Shown here one piece after another: positions 7,745 to 16,269 of a stretch of 64,000 bases of DNA. Location: contig CAJTMU010000004.1 in the NCBI GenBank assembly GCA_910577365.1, forward strand, positions 16,199 to 80,198, read 5' to 3'. The notes under the pieces were generated by a model that saw nothing but the letters and a program-made list of their open reading frames with translations, made no database searches and was not told where the DNA came from. Each line of letters starts with the position of its first letter. Position 1 is the first letter of the stretch. This DNA is from an uncultured Oscillospiraceae bacterium (lineage in GTDB: Bacteria > Bacillota > Clostridia > Oscillospirales > Ruminococcaceae). The position numbers were made by a program, and so were the translations under genes.

Positions 7745-9877
7745 TCACCGCTCTTCCTTTTTCCCCGCAAAATCAAAATCAATAAACCCGCCGTTAACAT
7801 TGACGCTCACGCATTTTACCCTTACCTTATCACCCACCGTGTAAACAGTGCCGTCGGCGGCGCCCGTCAGTATGACGCTGTGCATTACCTCATATTCGCC
7901 AAGCGGCAGCGAACTTACGGGTATCATTCCTTCGACAGTGTTCTCCAATGCAACGAAAACTCCAGAGGGGCTTACTCCCGATATAAACCCGTCAAACTCC
8001 TCTCCGACGTGCCCTTTCATATACTCCGCCATATACAGATTTTCGCACTCACGCTCGCAGTGTATCGCGGAAAGCTCGGTGTTTGACGCCTGAAGCGACG
8101 CGCGGTTCGCAAACTCACCGTAACGCTTGCATATCTTTTCCGTACTTAAAGCATACACATAATCCGTAAGTATGCGGTGTATGGAAAGATCCGCGTAGCG
8201 TCGTATCGGAGATGTGAAGTGCGCGTATTCGGGCATGACCAGACCGTAATGCCCGAGCGGCTCCTGCGAATACTTCGCCTTCATCATGGAGCGGAGTATT
8301 ATCCTGTTGATAACGGTATACTTTTCGCTGTCCCTATTTTCGCGGATAATTCTCGCCAAATCGGCGGCGGTGGAATTTTCGCCTATCCCCTCGGGATTTA
8401 CCCTCAGCGCCGTAAGCGTTTCGTTGAGCGCTATAAGCTTATCCGCGGGCGGCGCTTCGTGAACGCGGTACACAAAGGGTATCTTTTCTTTCATGGCAAG
8501 AGAAGCCGCCGCGTTGTTTGCCATCAGCATAAACTCCTCTATTATACCCTCCGCCACGCCTCTTTCACGCGGCTTCACATCAACGCACACGCCATTTTCA
8601 TCGGTTATTATCTTGGATTCCGCCGTGTCTATCTCGGGCGCGCCGCGGGCTATCCTGTTCTTTTCGAGTATCTCCGCAAGCTCCCTCATTACGGGTATTC
8701 TGTCAATGACCCTTGCGTATTTTTCCTTTATCTCATCGTCCGCTGTTCCGTCAATTATCTTGTTTACCTCGGAATACACACCCTTTACGCGGCTGCGTAT
8801 CACTGTTTTCTCAAAGTGGTATTTAAGAAGTTTTCCGTCGCCGCTTACTTCCATAAGGCAGGAGAATGCAAGCCTATCCACGTTAGGGTTGAGCGAGCAT
8901 ATTCCGTTTGACAGCTCTTTGGGGAGCATGGGCACTACCCTGTCCGCGTAATATATTGATGTTCCGCGGAAAAAAGCCTCCTCGTCAAGCTTGCTGCCCT
9001 TTTTTACATAATGGGAAACGTCCGCGATATGCACACCCAGCTTATATCCTCCCTCGGCGCGGGAAATGCTTATCGCATCGTCGATATCCTTGGTGTCAGC
9101 GCCGTCGATGGTGAAGATAGGCTCACCGCGCAGGTCAAGGCGGCGCGCTGTCTCGTCGGGGTCAGGGTCGTCAATATTCAGCTTTGAAGCTTCATACAGC
9201 ACCTCGTCGGGAAACTCTGTGTGAAGTCCATTCGCTGCCATATAAGCCTGTGCCCCTGCACGCGCATTTTCACAAGAGCCGAACACGTCCTCAACGGTAA
9301 CAATATGGTCGTAATGGTGCTCACCGCGGTGTTTGATTGAGAATACCACCTTTTCGCCGACAGATAGCCCCTTTTTGTCACCTGATATACCAAGTGGCTC
9401 GCCGCATAGCTTGTCGGGCAGCACAAGCAGCTTGCCGCCCGCCTCAACTATCACGCCCGTCATCAGCATATCGCTCGGCTGCAATATATCCATCACCACC
9501 GCTTCAGGACAGTGATTCAGGTCTATTTCAGCGTTTGAGATCATTTTTGCCAGCACAACGTCCCCGGGAATAGCTCCCAACAGATCACGCCCGCGCACAA
9601 AGTATTCCGTGGGGAAATCCCCCTGCTGGGTTATAAAGCCCGATTTCTGCGATATGCGCGTAACGACGGCCTCAAAATACATTCCGACATTCTTTAGCCG
9701 CCAGCGCTCCTTTTTGCAGCTTATATCACCATACTTTTTCATCTCCGAAAGATAATCATCAAGCTTTTTCACCATTTTCTTCGGAAGCTCATACTTTTTG
9801 ATGTACTCTTTTCGGGTAAGTCCCTCCTCACCCGCTTGATACATCGCCGAAATAATGTGACGTTTAAATTTGTTCAT
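7745..9877 (-). CDS. rnr: ribonuclease R
   Basis: Processive 3'-to-5' exoribonuclease of the RNase II/R family, 710 aa, a normal length. Order of domains: N-terminal winged-helix (about 1-65), cold-shock-type OB domains (about 70-230), the RNB catalytic domain with the metal-binding Asp cluster in FTIDGADTKDIDDAISIS near 255-272, and a C-terminal S1 domain (about 620-700). It degrades structured RNA and helps tmRNA-mediated quality control. secG lies upstream on the same strand, a common Firmicute order, but smpB is absent here. The start is unusual: the SD lies about 27 nt upstream, with a stable hairpin between it and the ATG (separate entry). Confidence 0.95.
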   Translation of the reverse strand: MNKFKRHIISAMYQAGEEGLTRKEYIKKYELPKKMVKKLDDYLSEMKKYGDISCKKERWRLKNVGMYFEAVVTRISQKSGFITQQGDFPTEYFVRGRDLLGAIPGDVVLAKMISNAEIDLNHCPEAVVMDILQPSDMLMTGVIVEAGGKLLVLPDKLCGEPLGISGDKKGLSVGEKVVFSIKHRGEHHYDHIVTVEDVFGSCENARAGAQAYMAANGLHTEFPDEVLYEASKLNIDDPDPDETARRLDLRGEPIFTIDGADTKDIDDAISISRAEGGYKLGVHIADVSHYVKKGSKLDEEAFFRGTSIYYADRVVPMLPKELSNGICSLNPNVDRLAFSCLMEVSGDGKLLKYHFEKTVIRSRVKGVYSEVNKIIDGTADDEIKEKYARVIDRIPVMRELAEILEKNRIARGAPEIDTAESKIITDENGVCVDVKPRERGVAEGIIEEFMLMANNAAASLAMKEKIPFVYRVHEAPPADKLIALNETLTALRVNPEGIGENSTAADLARIIRENRDSEKYTVINRIILRSMMKAKYSQEPLGHYGLVMPEYAHFTSPIRRYADLSIHRILTDYVYALSTEKICKRYGEFANRASLQASNTELSAIHCERECENLYMAEYMKGHVGEEFDGFISGVSPSGVFVALENTVEGMIPVSSLPLGEYEVMHSVILTGAADGTVYTVGDKVRVKCVSVNVNGGFIDFDFAGKKEER

Positions 9878-9920
9878 AACATCCCGCTCCGTTCGGGAGC
9901 GCCTCTCCTTTCGAGATATT
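9878..9920 (-). promoter_or_regulatory. SD separated from rnr start by a hairpin
   Basis: Reading toward rnr: GAAAGGAGAGG, then a hairpin with arms CGCTCC / GGAGCG and loop CGAA, then GGATGTT and the ATG. If the hairpin folds, SD and start come within about 10 nt. The purD leader and a copy after lgt have the same layout. No other conventional SD is present. Confidence 0.55.
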
Positions 9921-10068
9921 TGGACCGTGTAAAACTCAAGGTGACGGACAAGACACGCGCTGAAAAAACATATACTGCGGCTGCGCTCTTTTAATCGTTA
10001 TTATTTCCCGAAGCGCCCGCTTTTATAATTACTCCGCTGTCATGCCATTTCCTATAATATACAATAAA

Positions 10069-10090
10069 GGACAGGCTGTAATGCCTGTCC
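10069..10090 (-). terminator. secG terminator
   Basis: 8-bp stem GGACAGGC / GCCTGTCC with a 6-base loop, followed on the minus strand by TTTATTGT. It lies 23 bp past the secG stop and separates secG from rnr. Confidence 0.75.
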
Positions 10091-10112
10091 GAATATCCGA
10101 ATCAGCGTGATT

Positions 10113-10568
10113 TTATTCAGCGGTGGAAGCAGATGAACTATCATCGTTTGAATCGTCCGAGTCGCCTAAGTTATCCGCGCTGCCTGCTTCGCCCGTTACG
10201 GCGGAGCCGCCCTCCGATGTACCAGCAAGATCTATGCTGCTCAGATCATCCACATTGCTTACCTCGTCCGAAACGGAAGAAGACGAATTGGACGATGAAT
10301 CTACGTTATCCTTAGAGCCTCCAAAATAAACGTTAATGACATTGACCGCTACCGCCAGCACAAAGAAGATGACCGCCGCCGTTATGGTAGCCTTATTGAG
10401 CATCGCTTCCTTGGTTCTGCCGGAGTTCTTCTGATAAAAGCTGTCCGAGCTTGTACCCGATATCGTCTGTGACATCTGAGTCTTGGTTTCCTTCATCAAT
10501 ATTACAATTACAATAAACACGCATGCGACAATAAGTATTATCGCGCTGATTATTTCAAAAATTCCCAT
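10113..10568 (-). CDS. secG: SecG preprotein translocase subunit with acidic tail
   Basis: Small subunit of the SecYEG channel. Two membrane helices are visible (about residues 5-25 and 60-82), joined by the usual polar loop. The ATG at 10568 is preferred over an in-frame TTG at 10586, because GGAGG sits between them. At 151 aa it is about twice the usual 75-80 aa. Residues from about 88 on form a Ser/Asp/Glu-rich, almost Lys-free tail that looks disordered. The tail probably follows helix 2 on the outer face, by known SecG topology. Promoter and terminator bracket the gene alone. Confidence 0.9.
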   Translation of the reverse strand: MGIFEIISAIILIVACVFIVIVILMKETKTQMSQTISGTSSDSFYQKNSGRTKEAMLNKATITAAVIFFVLAVAVNVINVYFGGSKDNVDSSSNSSSSVSDEVSNVDDLSSIDLAGTSEGGSAVTGEAGSADNLGDSDDSNDDSSSASTAE

Positions 10569-10645
10569 TTCTCTGTTTTCCTCCAAAAGGCATTTCAGCC
10601 AATCCGATTTATATTTCTATGCACATTTGTATATCATACCTTAAA

Positions 10646-10674
10646 ATTATATCACATTATTATTTAAATTTCAA
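10646..10674 (-). promoter_or_regulatory. secG promoter
   Basis: Minus-strand -35 TTGAAA (10669-10674), a 17-bp spacer and -10 TATAAT (10646-10651), a near-perfect vegetative promoter about 80 bp upstream of secG. Confidence 0.8.
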
Positions 10675-10744
10675 GTGCTTTTTGAAAGATTTTTCTGTTT
10701 TTTAGGTATTTTTCCCCTGCTCAGCGCAATTTTTTACCTTAAAC

Positions 10745-11173
10745 TCATTCCAGATCGTCGGGAATGCCGTTGCCGTCGCTGTCCGTTTCCGACACGTCTA
10801 CGCCGACCATGTCCCTGCCGCGAACCAGATATTTATCCCTTTGAACGTGAATAGCCTCGTCAATCAGTCGCTTAATCTCGCGCGGCTTTTTCACCGATTT
10901 CAGCTCCTTAACGGGCGCGTCGCTGTCTTTTGAAAGAAGCTTTATCGTGCCGCAGCCCACTATACGCTGCCCGAGCGACAAGCTCACCGCCTTGTCGAAC
11001 ACACGGTAAAGTTCCACCTCGTCCTCCTTTAAATTCAGAAGTCCGACACGCGTTATCAGCCGCGTATCCGTAAGTATATATCTCGTGAACGATATCGGCA
11101 TTCCCAGAATGCATTTCTTGCCCGTCCAAATCACTTTTCCGTACTCGCGGGACAGTTTCTCAATATTAGCCAT
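10745..11173 (-). CDS. bacterial PH-domain protein
   Basis: 142-aa soluble protein whose residues 15-110 read as a bacterial pleckstrin-homology domain: the strand FTRYILTDTRLITRVG, then acidic NLKEDEVELYRVFD, and IVGCGTIKLLSKD. These features are typical of the YdbS/YdbT/bPH_2 group. There is no membrane segment, unlike many relatives. The C-terminus (VSETDSDGNGIPDDLE) resembles a calcium-binding dockerin-like or thrombospondin-type loop (DSDGNGIPD). Good SD (TTAAGGAG). Function unknown; a lipid- or protein-binding adaptor is the usual guess for bPH proteins. Confidence 0.75.
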   Translation of the reverse strand: MANIEKLSREYGKVIWTGKKCILGMPISFTRYILTDTRLITRVGLLNLKEDEVELYRVFDKAVSLSLGQRIVGCGTIKLLSKDSDAPVKELKSVKKPREIKRLIDEAIHVQRDKYLVRGRDMVGVDVSETDSDGNGIPDDLE

Positions 11174-11198
11174 GGTCTTGAATCTCCTTAATTTAAAA

Positions 11199-11364
11199 GA
11201 ATTATCCGCACCGCTGCGTTTTCCGCTTCACAGAGAACCGGTCTTATTGGGAAAAATACGTTTCACTTCACTCCTTTGCTCATCAAAGTTTTGCAAAACA
11301 ATTGCGGTGGCGCTTATGGCATTTCACGGTATTTTGCACAAACCTTCCGACTTGCGGATAATTC
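11199..11364. repeat. family B element, diverged copy
   Basis: Outer arms GAATTATCCGCA (11199-11210) and TGCGGATAATTC (11353-11364) enclose about 140 bp with inner palindromic segments (for example TTTTGCAAAACA). Same layout as the 59.6-kb tandem repeats. The rest of the gap to 11465 holds no supported gene. Confidence 0.65.
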
Positions 11365-11465
11365 ATGCATGAGCGGTTTTGATTGGAATTTTTACGTGCG
11401 GGCAGCCACTTCACGGCAGCGTCATATCCTTGATTTCACATGCTTTATACCGCTTCAAAGCTGTT

Positions 11466-11921
11466 CTACAACTTTTTGGCAAATGCCGAGTTACTTTTCA
11501 ACTCATAAAATCCGCATTTTTTATAAAACTCATATGCCGGTACATTGTTATCTGTAAGCAGAAAAATATGAGTCAGACCCAGCTTTTTGCAGGTCTTTTC
11601 TATCTCACATACAAACAGCTTTCCAATTCCCCTTCCCTGCTTTGAGGTGTTTATACACAGCTCATCAATGAAATATTCCGTACCTGTGTACCAATGCTTT
11701 ATGTGCCCCATAGATACGCCGACAAGCTCCGAACCGTCGTATAACCCAAAAGTCAAGGAATTATTTTGTCCTATTAAATCATGAATATATAATTTAAGTT
11801 GATTTTCATCAGACCAATCATCATTCCACGGTTCTTTTGTAAAAACGCCGATAAACAATTCCCTGATGACATCGGCTGAATTTTCATCCAAGCGTTTAAA
11901 GAAATACTGTCGCTCATTCAT
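11466..11921 (-). CDS. GNAT family N-acetyltransferase
   Basis: 151-aa single-domain acetyltransferase using acetyl-CoA. The pyrophosphate-binding loop is KQGRGIGKLF near residues 94-103, and the C-terminal NNVPAYEFYKKCGF is the usual GNAT motif B. The tryptophan- and acid-rich segment KEPWNDDWSDENQ recalls small aminoglycoside- or amine-acetylating members, but the substrate cannot be fixed. Codon use matches its neighbours. The SD is weak (ACAGGT). The stop is TAG, showing that TAG is a normal stop in this genome. Confidence 0.85.
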   Translation of the reverse strand: MNERQYFFKRLDENSADVIRELFIGVFTKEPWNDDWSDENQLKLYIHDLIGQNNSLTFGLYDGSELVGVSMGHIKHWYTGTEYFIDELCINTSKQGRGIGKLFVCEIEKTCKKLGLTHIFLLTDNNVPAYEFYKKCGFYELKSNSAFAKKL

Positions 11922-11970
11922 TTTATATTACCTGTCGTTTCCTAAGCCGCTCAGTCGGACCACCGTCAAA

Positions 11971-13122
11971 TTACGGACTAAGCCGCCTTATCTTCTCCTG
12001 CATCCGTTTATATTCTGCCGATATCGGCGACGCCTTTTTCTGCGCGAGATAAATATCCGCGTAAAGCTGCCAGAAAAAAAGATATCCGCTGAAAAAGCGC
12101 TCCATTCTTTTTATCTGCTCGTATGTATACACCCTTGACAGGAACAGGCGCTTTTCGCGCGGCGTGGTATTCTGCTCCAGACCGCCCATCATAAGAAAAT
12201 CATACATCGCTCCGATAACCGTCTTAACGTCCTCAGGAGGAAAGCTGCCATCGGCAGCACTTTCGCACAGCTCTATCGCATCATTTATGCGCGCCGCGTC
12301 CCTGTTTTTAAGCCATACCGTCCTGTCGTAGACATACAGCGCGCGGCACAAGCTCTCTTTTACGCGTCTGTCCTCGTGATACCGCAGAACCATTAGCATT
12401 CCGCGTCGGTATTCCTTTATCTGCTCGGCGGGATAATTCCCCACCGCGAAGCGCGTTGTTTCATGGTCAAGCCGCGCCGCGTCGGTAAAGGGAGCATACG
12501 CCACGTTTAGGCAGTGTGCGAATATCTCGCAGGCTGCCTTGCGAAGCATTGGAAAACTCTCGGTCAATCTTTCAAAAAATCCACTCGTATAGTGAGGAGA
12601 TACAAACCTACCGCCCTTGGACAGGAATTTCCTCATTATATCCAAAGCGTATTCCAGCGCTTTCTGTGCCATATTCCAATCGCTTTGTGAGCGGATGAGA
12701 GCTATGCAGTCACTTAAATAACTCTCCCACCGCTCCACGTCCTTCAGTCGGAGAATCCCCGCAGTCATACGCCCGCACATGCTCTCAAAATCCCTTGGAC
12801 TCCACTCAAGCGCCCTTGAATAGGCGGTAAACGCCTTTTCAAAATCCCATTTGCCCATATATTCATGAGCCTTGTCTGACTCCTCGCGGCATTCCGATAC
12901 GCCATAAAGATCCTCGCTTGCATCGTCCTCGTCTATCAGCTCGCTCAGATCGGCTTCGAGTGTCAACTCGTCTGGGATAACGGTTCTCAGCCCCTCCAGA
13001 AGCTCCTCTCTCGCCTCCGCATAATAGATATGCGTTCCGCAGTACAGGCAAAAGCCGGAGGGAAAATCCCCGTCAAGCATTATCATTCGCTCGCACTTGG
13101 GGCAAACGCAGTATTCAAGCAT
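11971..13122 (-). CDS. zinc-ribbon and TPR-like hypothetical protein
   Basis: 383-aa soluble protein. A N-terminal zinc ribbon uses the pairs CPKC (residues 6-9) and CLYC (24-27), followed by an acidic linker and a tetratricopeptide-like segment (KAFTAYSRALEWSPRDF near residue 100), then helical repeats to the end. The annotated frame opens earlier at 13272, but the ATG at 13122 has the SD GAAAGGGG and begins right at the ribbon, while the upstream part falls inside a repeat element. Similar ribbon-TPR proteins occur widely in Clostridia without known function. The role is unknown; a protein-binding scaffold is possible. Confidence 0.72.
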   Translation of the reverse strand: MLEYCVCPKCERMIMLDGDFPSGFCLYCGTHIYYAEAREELLEGLRTVIPDELTLEADLSELIDEDDASEDLYGVSECREESDKAHEYMGKWDFEKAFTAYSRALEWSPRDFESMCGRMTAGILRLKDVERWESYLSDCIALIRSQSDWNMAQKALEYALDIMRKFLSKGGRFVSPHYTSGFFERLTESFPMLRKAACEIFAHCLNVAYAPFTDAARLDHETTRFAVGNYPAEQIKEYRRGMLMVLRYHEDRRVKESLCRALYVYDRTVWLKNRDAARINDAIELCESAADGSFPPEDVKTVIGAMYDFLMMGGLEQNTTPREKRLFLSRVYTYEQIKRMERFFSGYLFFWQLYADIYLAQKKASPISAEYKRMQEKIRRLSP

Positions 13123-13139
13123 AACGTTTTCCCCTTTCT

Positions 13140-13550
13140 TAATTTTAATTTGAAATTTACCGCTGCCCGTATGATAGAATGTTGCTTCGGGCAAATTTTT
13201 TAAATTTGAATTATTTGCAACCAGAGCGGGCTGCATTCGGTACTCGCTTTGCAGCGTCCACCATACAGCCATACAGTCGCTATCCTGAAAAATTCCCTGC
13301 GTTAAAATTTCATTGTAATAAGTATTTATACAAGCTCAGACAAATAAATTTATCGCCGCCTGTATATAAAGTGTTAATCTAAGCTGAATTATTTAAATTT
13401 GAAATTTTCCGCGACCCGCCTTAATGCGCAACACTTCGCTACGCTGCGTGTTGCGCATTAAGGCTCTCACGAAAAATTTCCTGCGTCAATATTGCGTTGC
13501 AATAAGTATTTATACAAGCTCAGACAAATAAAATTATCGTTTTATATGTT
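13140..13550 (+). repeat. two adjacent family A elements (A3a diverged, A3b complete)
   Basis: A3b (about 13363-13540) is a full copy: TATATAAAGTGTT, AAATTTGAAATTTTCCGCG, a 14-bp inner stem TTAATGCGCAACAC / GTGTTGCGCATTAA, and the TATTTATACAAGCTCAGACA end. A3a (about 13140-13355) is diverged but ends with the same tail, so a nearly identical stretch of about 38 bp occurs at about 13315-13352 and again at about 13503-13540, on both sides of A3b. No gene is supported in this interval. Confidence 0.8.
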
Positions 13551-14222
13551 TTAATCGCTTATCGCCCAGTTGATTTCGGACATTCCGTGCTCACGCAGAA
13601 ACTCGTTTGCCTTTGAAAAATGCTTGCAGCCGAAAAAGCCGTTATAGGCGGACAGAGGGCTTGGGTGTGCGCACTGAAGCACCAGATGGACGGGATTTTT
13701 TATCAGCTTTGCCTTGCTGCGCGCGTTTCCGCCCCACAGCAGGAACACTATCGGCTGCTCGCGCTCGTTGAGCAGTTCCACTATCCTGTCGGTGAATATT
13801 TCCCAGCCCTGACCGCGGTGGCTGTTAGCCATAGCCTCGCGAACCGTCAGCGTCGTGTTTAGCAGAAGCACGCCGCTTTTCGCCCAGTCGGTAAGCTCCC
13901 CATGATGAGGGGCGGGAATGCCAAGGTCAGTGTTTATCTCCTTAAAAATATTGACCAGCGAAGGAGGCGGAGCAACTCCCTTTTTAACGGAGAAGCAAAG
14001 CCCGTGCGCCTGACCCGCGCCGTGATAGGGGTCCTGACCCAGAATTACCGCTCTCACGCTGCTGTAAGAGGTGTATCGCAGCGCGTTAAAGATATCGTCC
14101 ATAGGCGGATAAATACGGCGGGAATTATATTCGCTTTTCAGAAATTCCCTAAGCTTAAGGTAATACTCCTTTTTAAACTCGTCAGCGAGTAACTCGTCCC
14201 ATTCGTTTCCAATGTTCACCAT
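13551..14222 (-). CDS. ung: uracil-DNA glycosylase, family 1
   Basis: Removes uracil from DNA in base-excision repair. The 223-aa length is normal. The catalytic water-activating motif GQDPYHG has Asp64; the FCFSV-type uracil pocket reads LCFSV, and the DNA-intercalation motif HPSPLSAYNGFFGC lies near residues 187-200 with the catalytic His. Start ATG with SD GGAGG. The gene overlaps the end of mnmA by seven bases, so the two are co-translated. It ends the ung-mnmA-nadA series read on the minus strand. Confidence 0.96.
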   Translation of the reverse strand: MVNIGNEWDELLADEFKKEYYLKLREFLKSEYNSRRIYPPMDDIFNALRYTSYSSVRAVILGQDPYHGAGQAHGLCFSVKKGVAPPPSLVNIFKEINTDLGIPAPHHGELTDWAKSGVLLLNTTLTVREAMANSHRGQGWEIFTDRIVELLNEREQPIVFLLWGGNARSKAKLIKNPVHLVLQCAHPSPLSAYNGFFGCKHFSKANEFLREHGMSEINWAISD

Positions 14223-15316
14223 GCTGTTTTTCCTCCGTTTTCTGTTTTTATTATTGTTCCTCCGCCCAAGACAACTTCTCCGTCGTACAGTACCGCTGCC
14301 TGTCCTGCGGTAACCGCCCGCTGCGGCTCGTCAAAGGTTATCCTTACCCCATCGGAAACCGCCTCCGCGACTGCGGGAGCCTCCTTGGCGCTGTAACGGG
14401 TCTTGCACCAAACTCTGATCGGCTTTTCGGGCGGAGATTCAAAAGCTATCCAATTAAAATCCCCCGCGACAAGGGTACGGCTGTACAGCTCCTTTTCAGC
14501 AGAAAGGGTGACTGTATTTTCCGCAAGATTCTTGCCGCACACATACATCGGCTCAGGGAATGACAGACCCAACCCTTTGCGCTGACCTATCGTATAGTGT
14601 ATTATACCTTTATGCTCTCCAAGAACATTTCCACTCTTGTCAATAAAATTTCCGCGAGGGTAATCCTTTCCCGAATAGCGGCGGATAAAGCCTGCGTAAT
14701 CACCATCGGGAACAAAGCAAATATCCTGACTGTCCCGCTTGGACGCGTTAATCAGGTCAAGCTTATGGGCGAGCGCCCTTACTTCCTCCTTGCCCGCAAA
14801 ATCCCCAAGTGGGAATTTTGTGTGCGCAAGCTGCTCCTGCGTCAGCGAGTATAGCACATAGGTCTGATCTTTGGCGGGATTAAGTGATTTTTTCAAAAGA
14901 TACCGTCCGCGCTCTTCATCAAAGTCTATCCTTGCGTAATGTCCGGTAACAATAAAATCACAGCCCAGTTCTGAGGCGCGGCGGTACAATCTGTCGAATT
15001 TCAGAAAGCGGTTGCAGTCGATGCATGGGTTCGGCGTAAACCCGTTTTCATAGGCTTCCGTAAATCGGCGTATGACCCGCTCTTCAAAATCTGCGGTAAA
15101 ATCGAAAACATAATACTTCATGCCCAGCCTTGCACAGACTCCGCGCGCGTCCTCCGCGTCGGAAGCAGTGCAGCATGATTTTTCCGAATATGTACTGCCG
15201 CCGTGCAGCTTCATGGTAACCCCTATGCAGTCATATCCCGCCTCAAGCATAAGAACCGCCGCTACGGAGCTGTCCACACCGCCGCTCATGGCTATCAGCG
15301 CCTTCTGCTTATCCAT
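14216..15316 (-). CDS. mnmA: tRNA-specific 2-thiouridylase MnmA
   Basis: Thiolates U34 of Lys, Glu and Gln tRNAs, using ATP and sulfur from a cysteine desulfurase. The PP-loop SGGVDSS lies near residue 11. The two catalytic cysteines are in NPCIDCN (near 97-103) and DSQDICFVP (near 197-205). The length of 366 aa is normal. An in-frame TTG at 15322 is possible, but the ATG at 15316 has a GAGG site at good spacing. It overlaps nadA by eight bases. A cysteine desulfurase to feed it may be the one at 59.9 kb. Confidence 0.96.
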   Translation of the reverse strand: MDKQKALIAMSGGVDSSVAAVLMLEAGYDCIGVTMKLHGGSTYSEKSCCTASDAEDARGVCARLGMKYYVFDFTADFEERVIRRFTEAYENGFTPNPCIDCNRFLKFDRLYRRASELGCDFIVTGHYARIDFDEERGRYLLKKSLNPAKDQTYVLYSLTQEQLAHTKFPLGDFAGKEEVRALAHKLDLINASKRDSQDICFVPDGDYAGFIRRYSGKDYPRGNFIDKSGNVLGEHKGIIHYTIGQRKGLGLSFPEPMYVCGKNLAENTVTLSAEKELYSRTLVAGDFNWIAFESPPEKPIRVWCKTRYSAKEAPAVAEAVSDGVRITFDEPQRAVTAGQAAVLYDGEVVLGGGTIIKTENGGKTAW

Positions 15317-16226
15317 TGCCAAGCCTCAGCATTTCGTCGATACAGCGCTTAGCCTTAACGCGTATTTCCTCTTCAAGAACAATCTCCTCACCATCAGTAC
15401 CCTCAAGGCAATGCAGCACGTCCGCTATTGTGGTGAGCTTCATATCGCGGCACACCAATTCCTTCGACAGTGGGTAGAAGCGCTTATCGGGGCACTCTAT
15501 GCCAAGGTGCTGCACGATGCTGTTCTCCGTTCCGATAATAAAAGAACACGCTTTGCTCTCCCTCGCGTAATCCATAATTTCAGTGGTGCTGCCAGCAAAA
15601 TCCGCAAGCTCCGTTACTTCCGCAGTACACTCGGGGTGTACAAGAAACAGCGCCCCTGGGTGAGCCGCCTTTGCCGCTTCAACATCCTTTTTGGTCATTT
15701 TCGCGTGGGCGGGGCAGCCGCCATTTATCAGCTTTATTTCCTTTTTGGGCACCTGCTTCGCTATGTAACCGCCAAGATTGCAGTCAGGAATAAACAATAT
15801 TTTTTCCGCGTCCATATTCTTGATTATTTTAGCTGCCGATGAGGACGTAACGCACACGTCGCAAAGCATTTTTAACTCCGCTGTGGTGTTTATATAAGCC
15901 ACCACCGCGTAATCGGGATAGCGTTCCTTAAGCTGTGCCAGCATATTAACGTCCAGCTGCTCCGCCATGGGGCAGCCAGCATCGCCATTCGGCAGCAGAA
16001 CACGCTTTTCGGGGGACAATATCTTGCAAGTTTCCGCCATAAAGCGTACGCCGCACATCATCACCGTACCCGCCTCCGCTTTCGCCGCCTTTTGCGCCAA
16101 ACCAAAGCTGTCGCCCACAAAGTCCGCGACCTCCAATATATCGTGCGACTGGTAACAGTGCGCCAGTATGCAGACGTCCTTCTCCTTTTTCAAACGAGCT
16201 ATTCGCTCTTGTATATCCTTTATCAT
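15309..16226 (-). CDS. nadA: quinolinate synthase A
   Basis: [4Fe-4S] enzyme that condenses iminoaspartate with dihydroxyacetone phosphate to quinolinate in NAD synthesis. The 305-aa length is normal. Cluster ligands expected by family are in MMCGVRFMAE (Cys58), CVTSSSA and the late VCRDMK motif; substrate contacts include AHCYQ and the HPEC segment. Neither nadB nor nadC is next to it, so the iminoaspartate source lies elsewhere. Upstream is an Rrf2-type regulator with Cys residues, which fits Fe-S-linked control. Co-translated with mnmA. Confidence 0.95.
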   Translation of the reverse strand: MIKDIQERIARLKKEKDVCILAHCYQSHDILEVADFVGDSFGLAQKAAKAEAGTVMMCGVRFMAETCKILSPEKRVLLPNGDAGCPMAEQLDVNMLAQLKERYPDYAVVAYINTTAELKMLCDVCVTSSSAAKIIKNMDAEKILFIPDCNLGGYIAKQVPKKEIKLINGGCPAHAKMTKKDVEAAKAAHPGALFLVHPECTAEVTELADFAGSTTEIMDYARESKACSFIIGTENSIVQHLGIECPDKRFYPLSKELVCRDMKLTTIADVLHCLEGTDGEEIVLEEEIRVKAKRCIDEMLRLGNG

Positions 16227-16269
16227 AAAATTCCGACCTTTCCGAATATTTCTCTTTCAGCCGATATGC

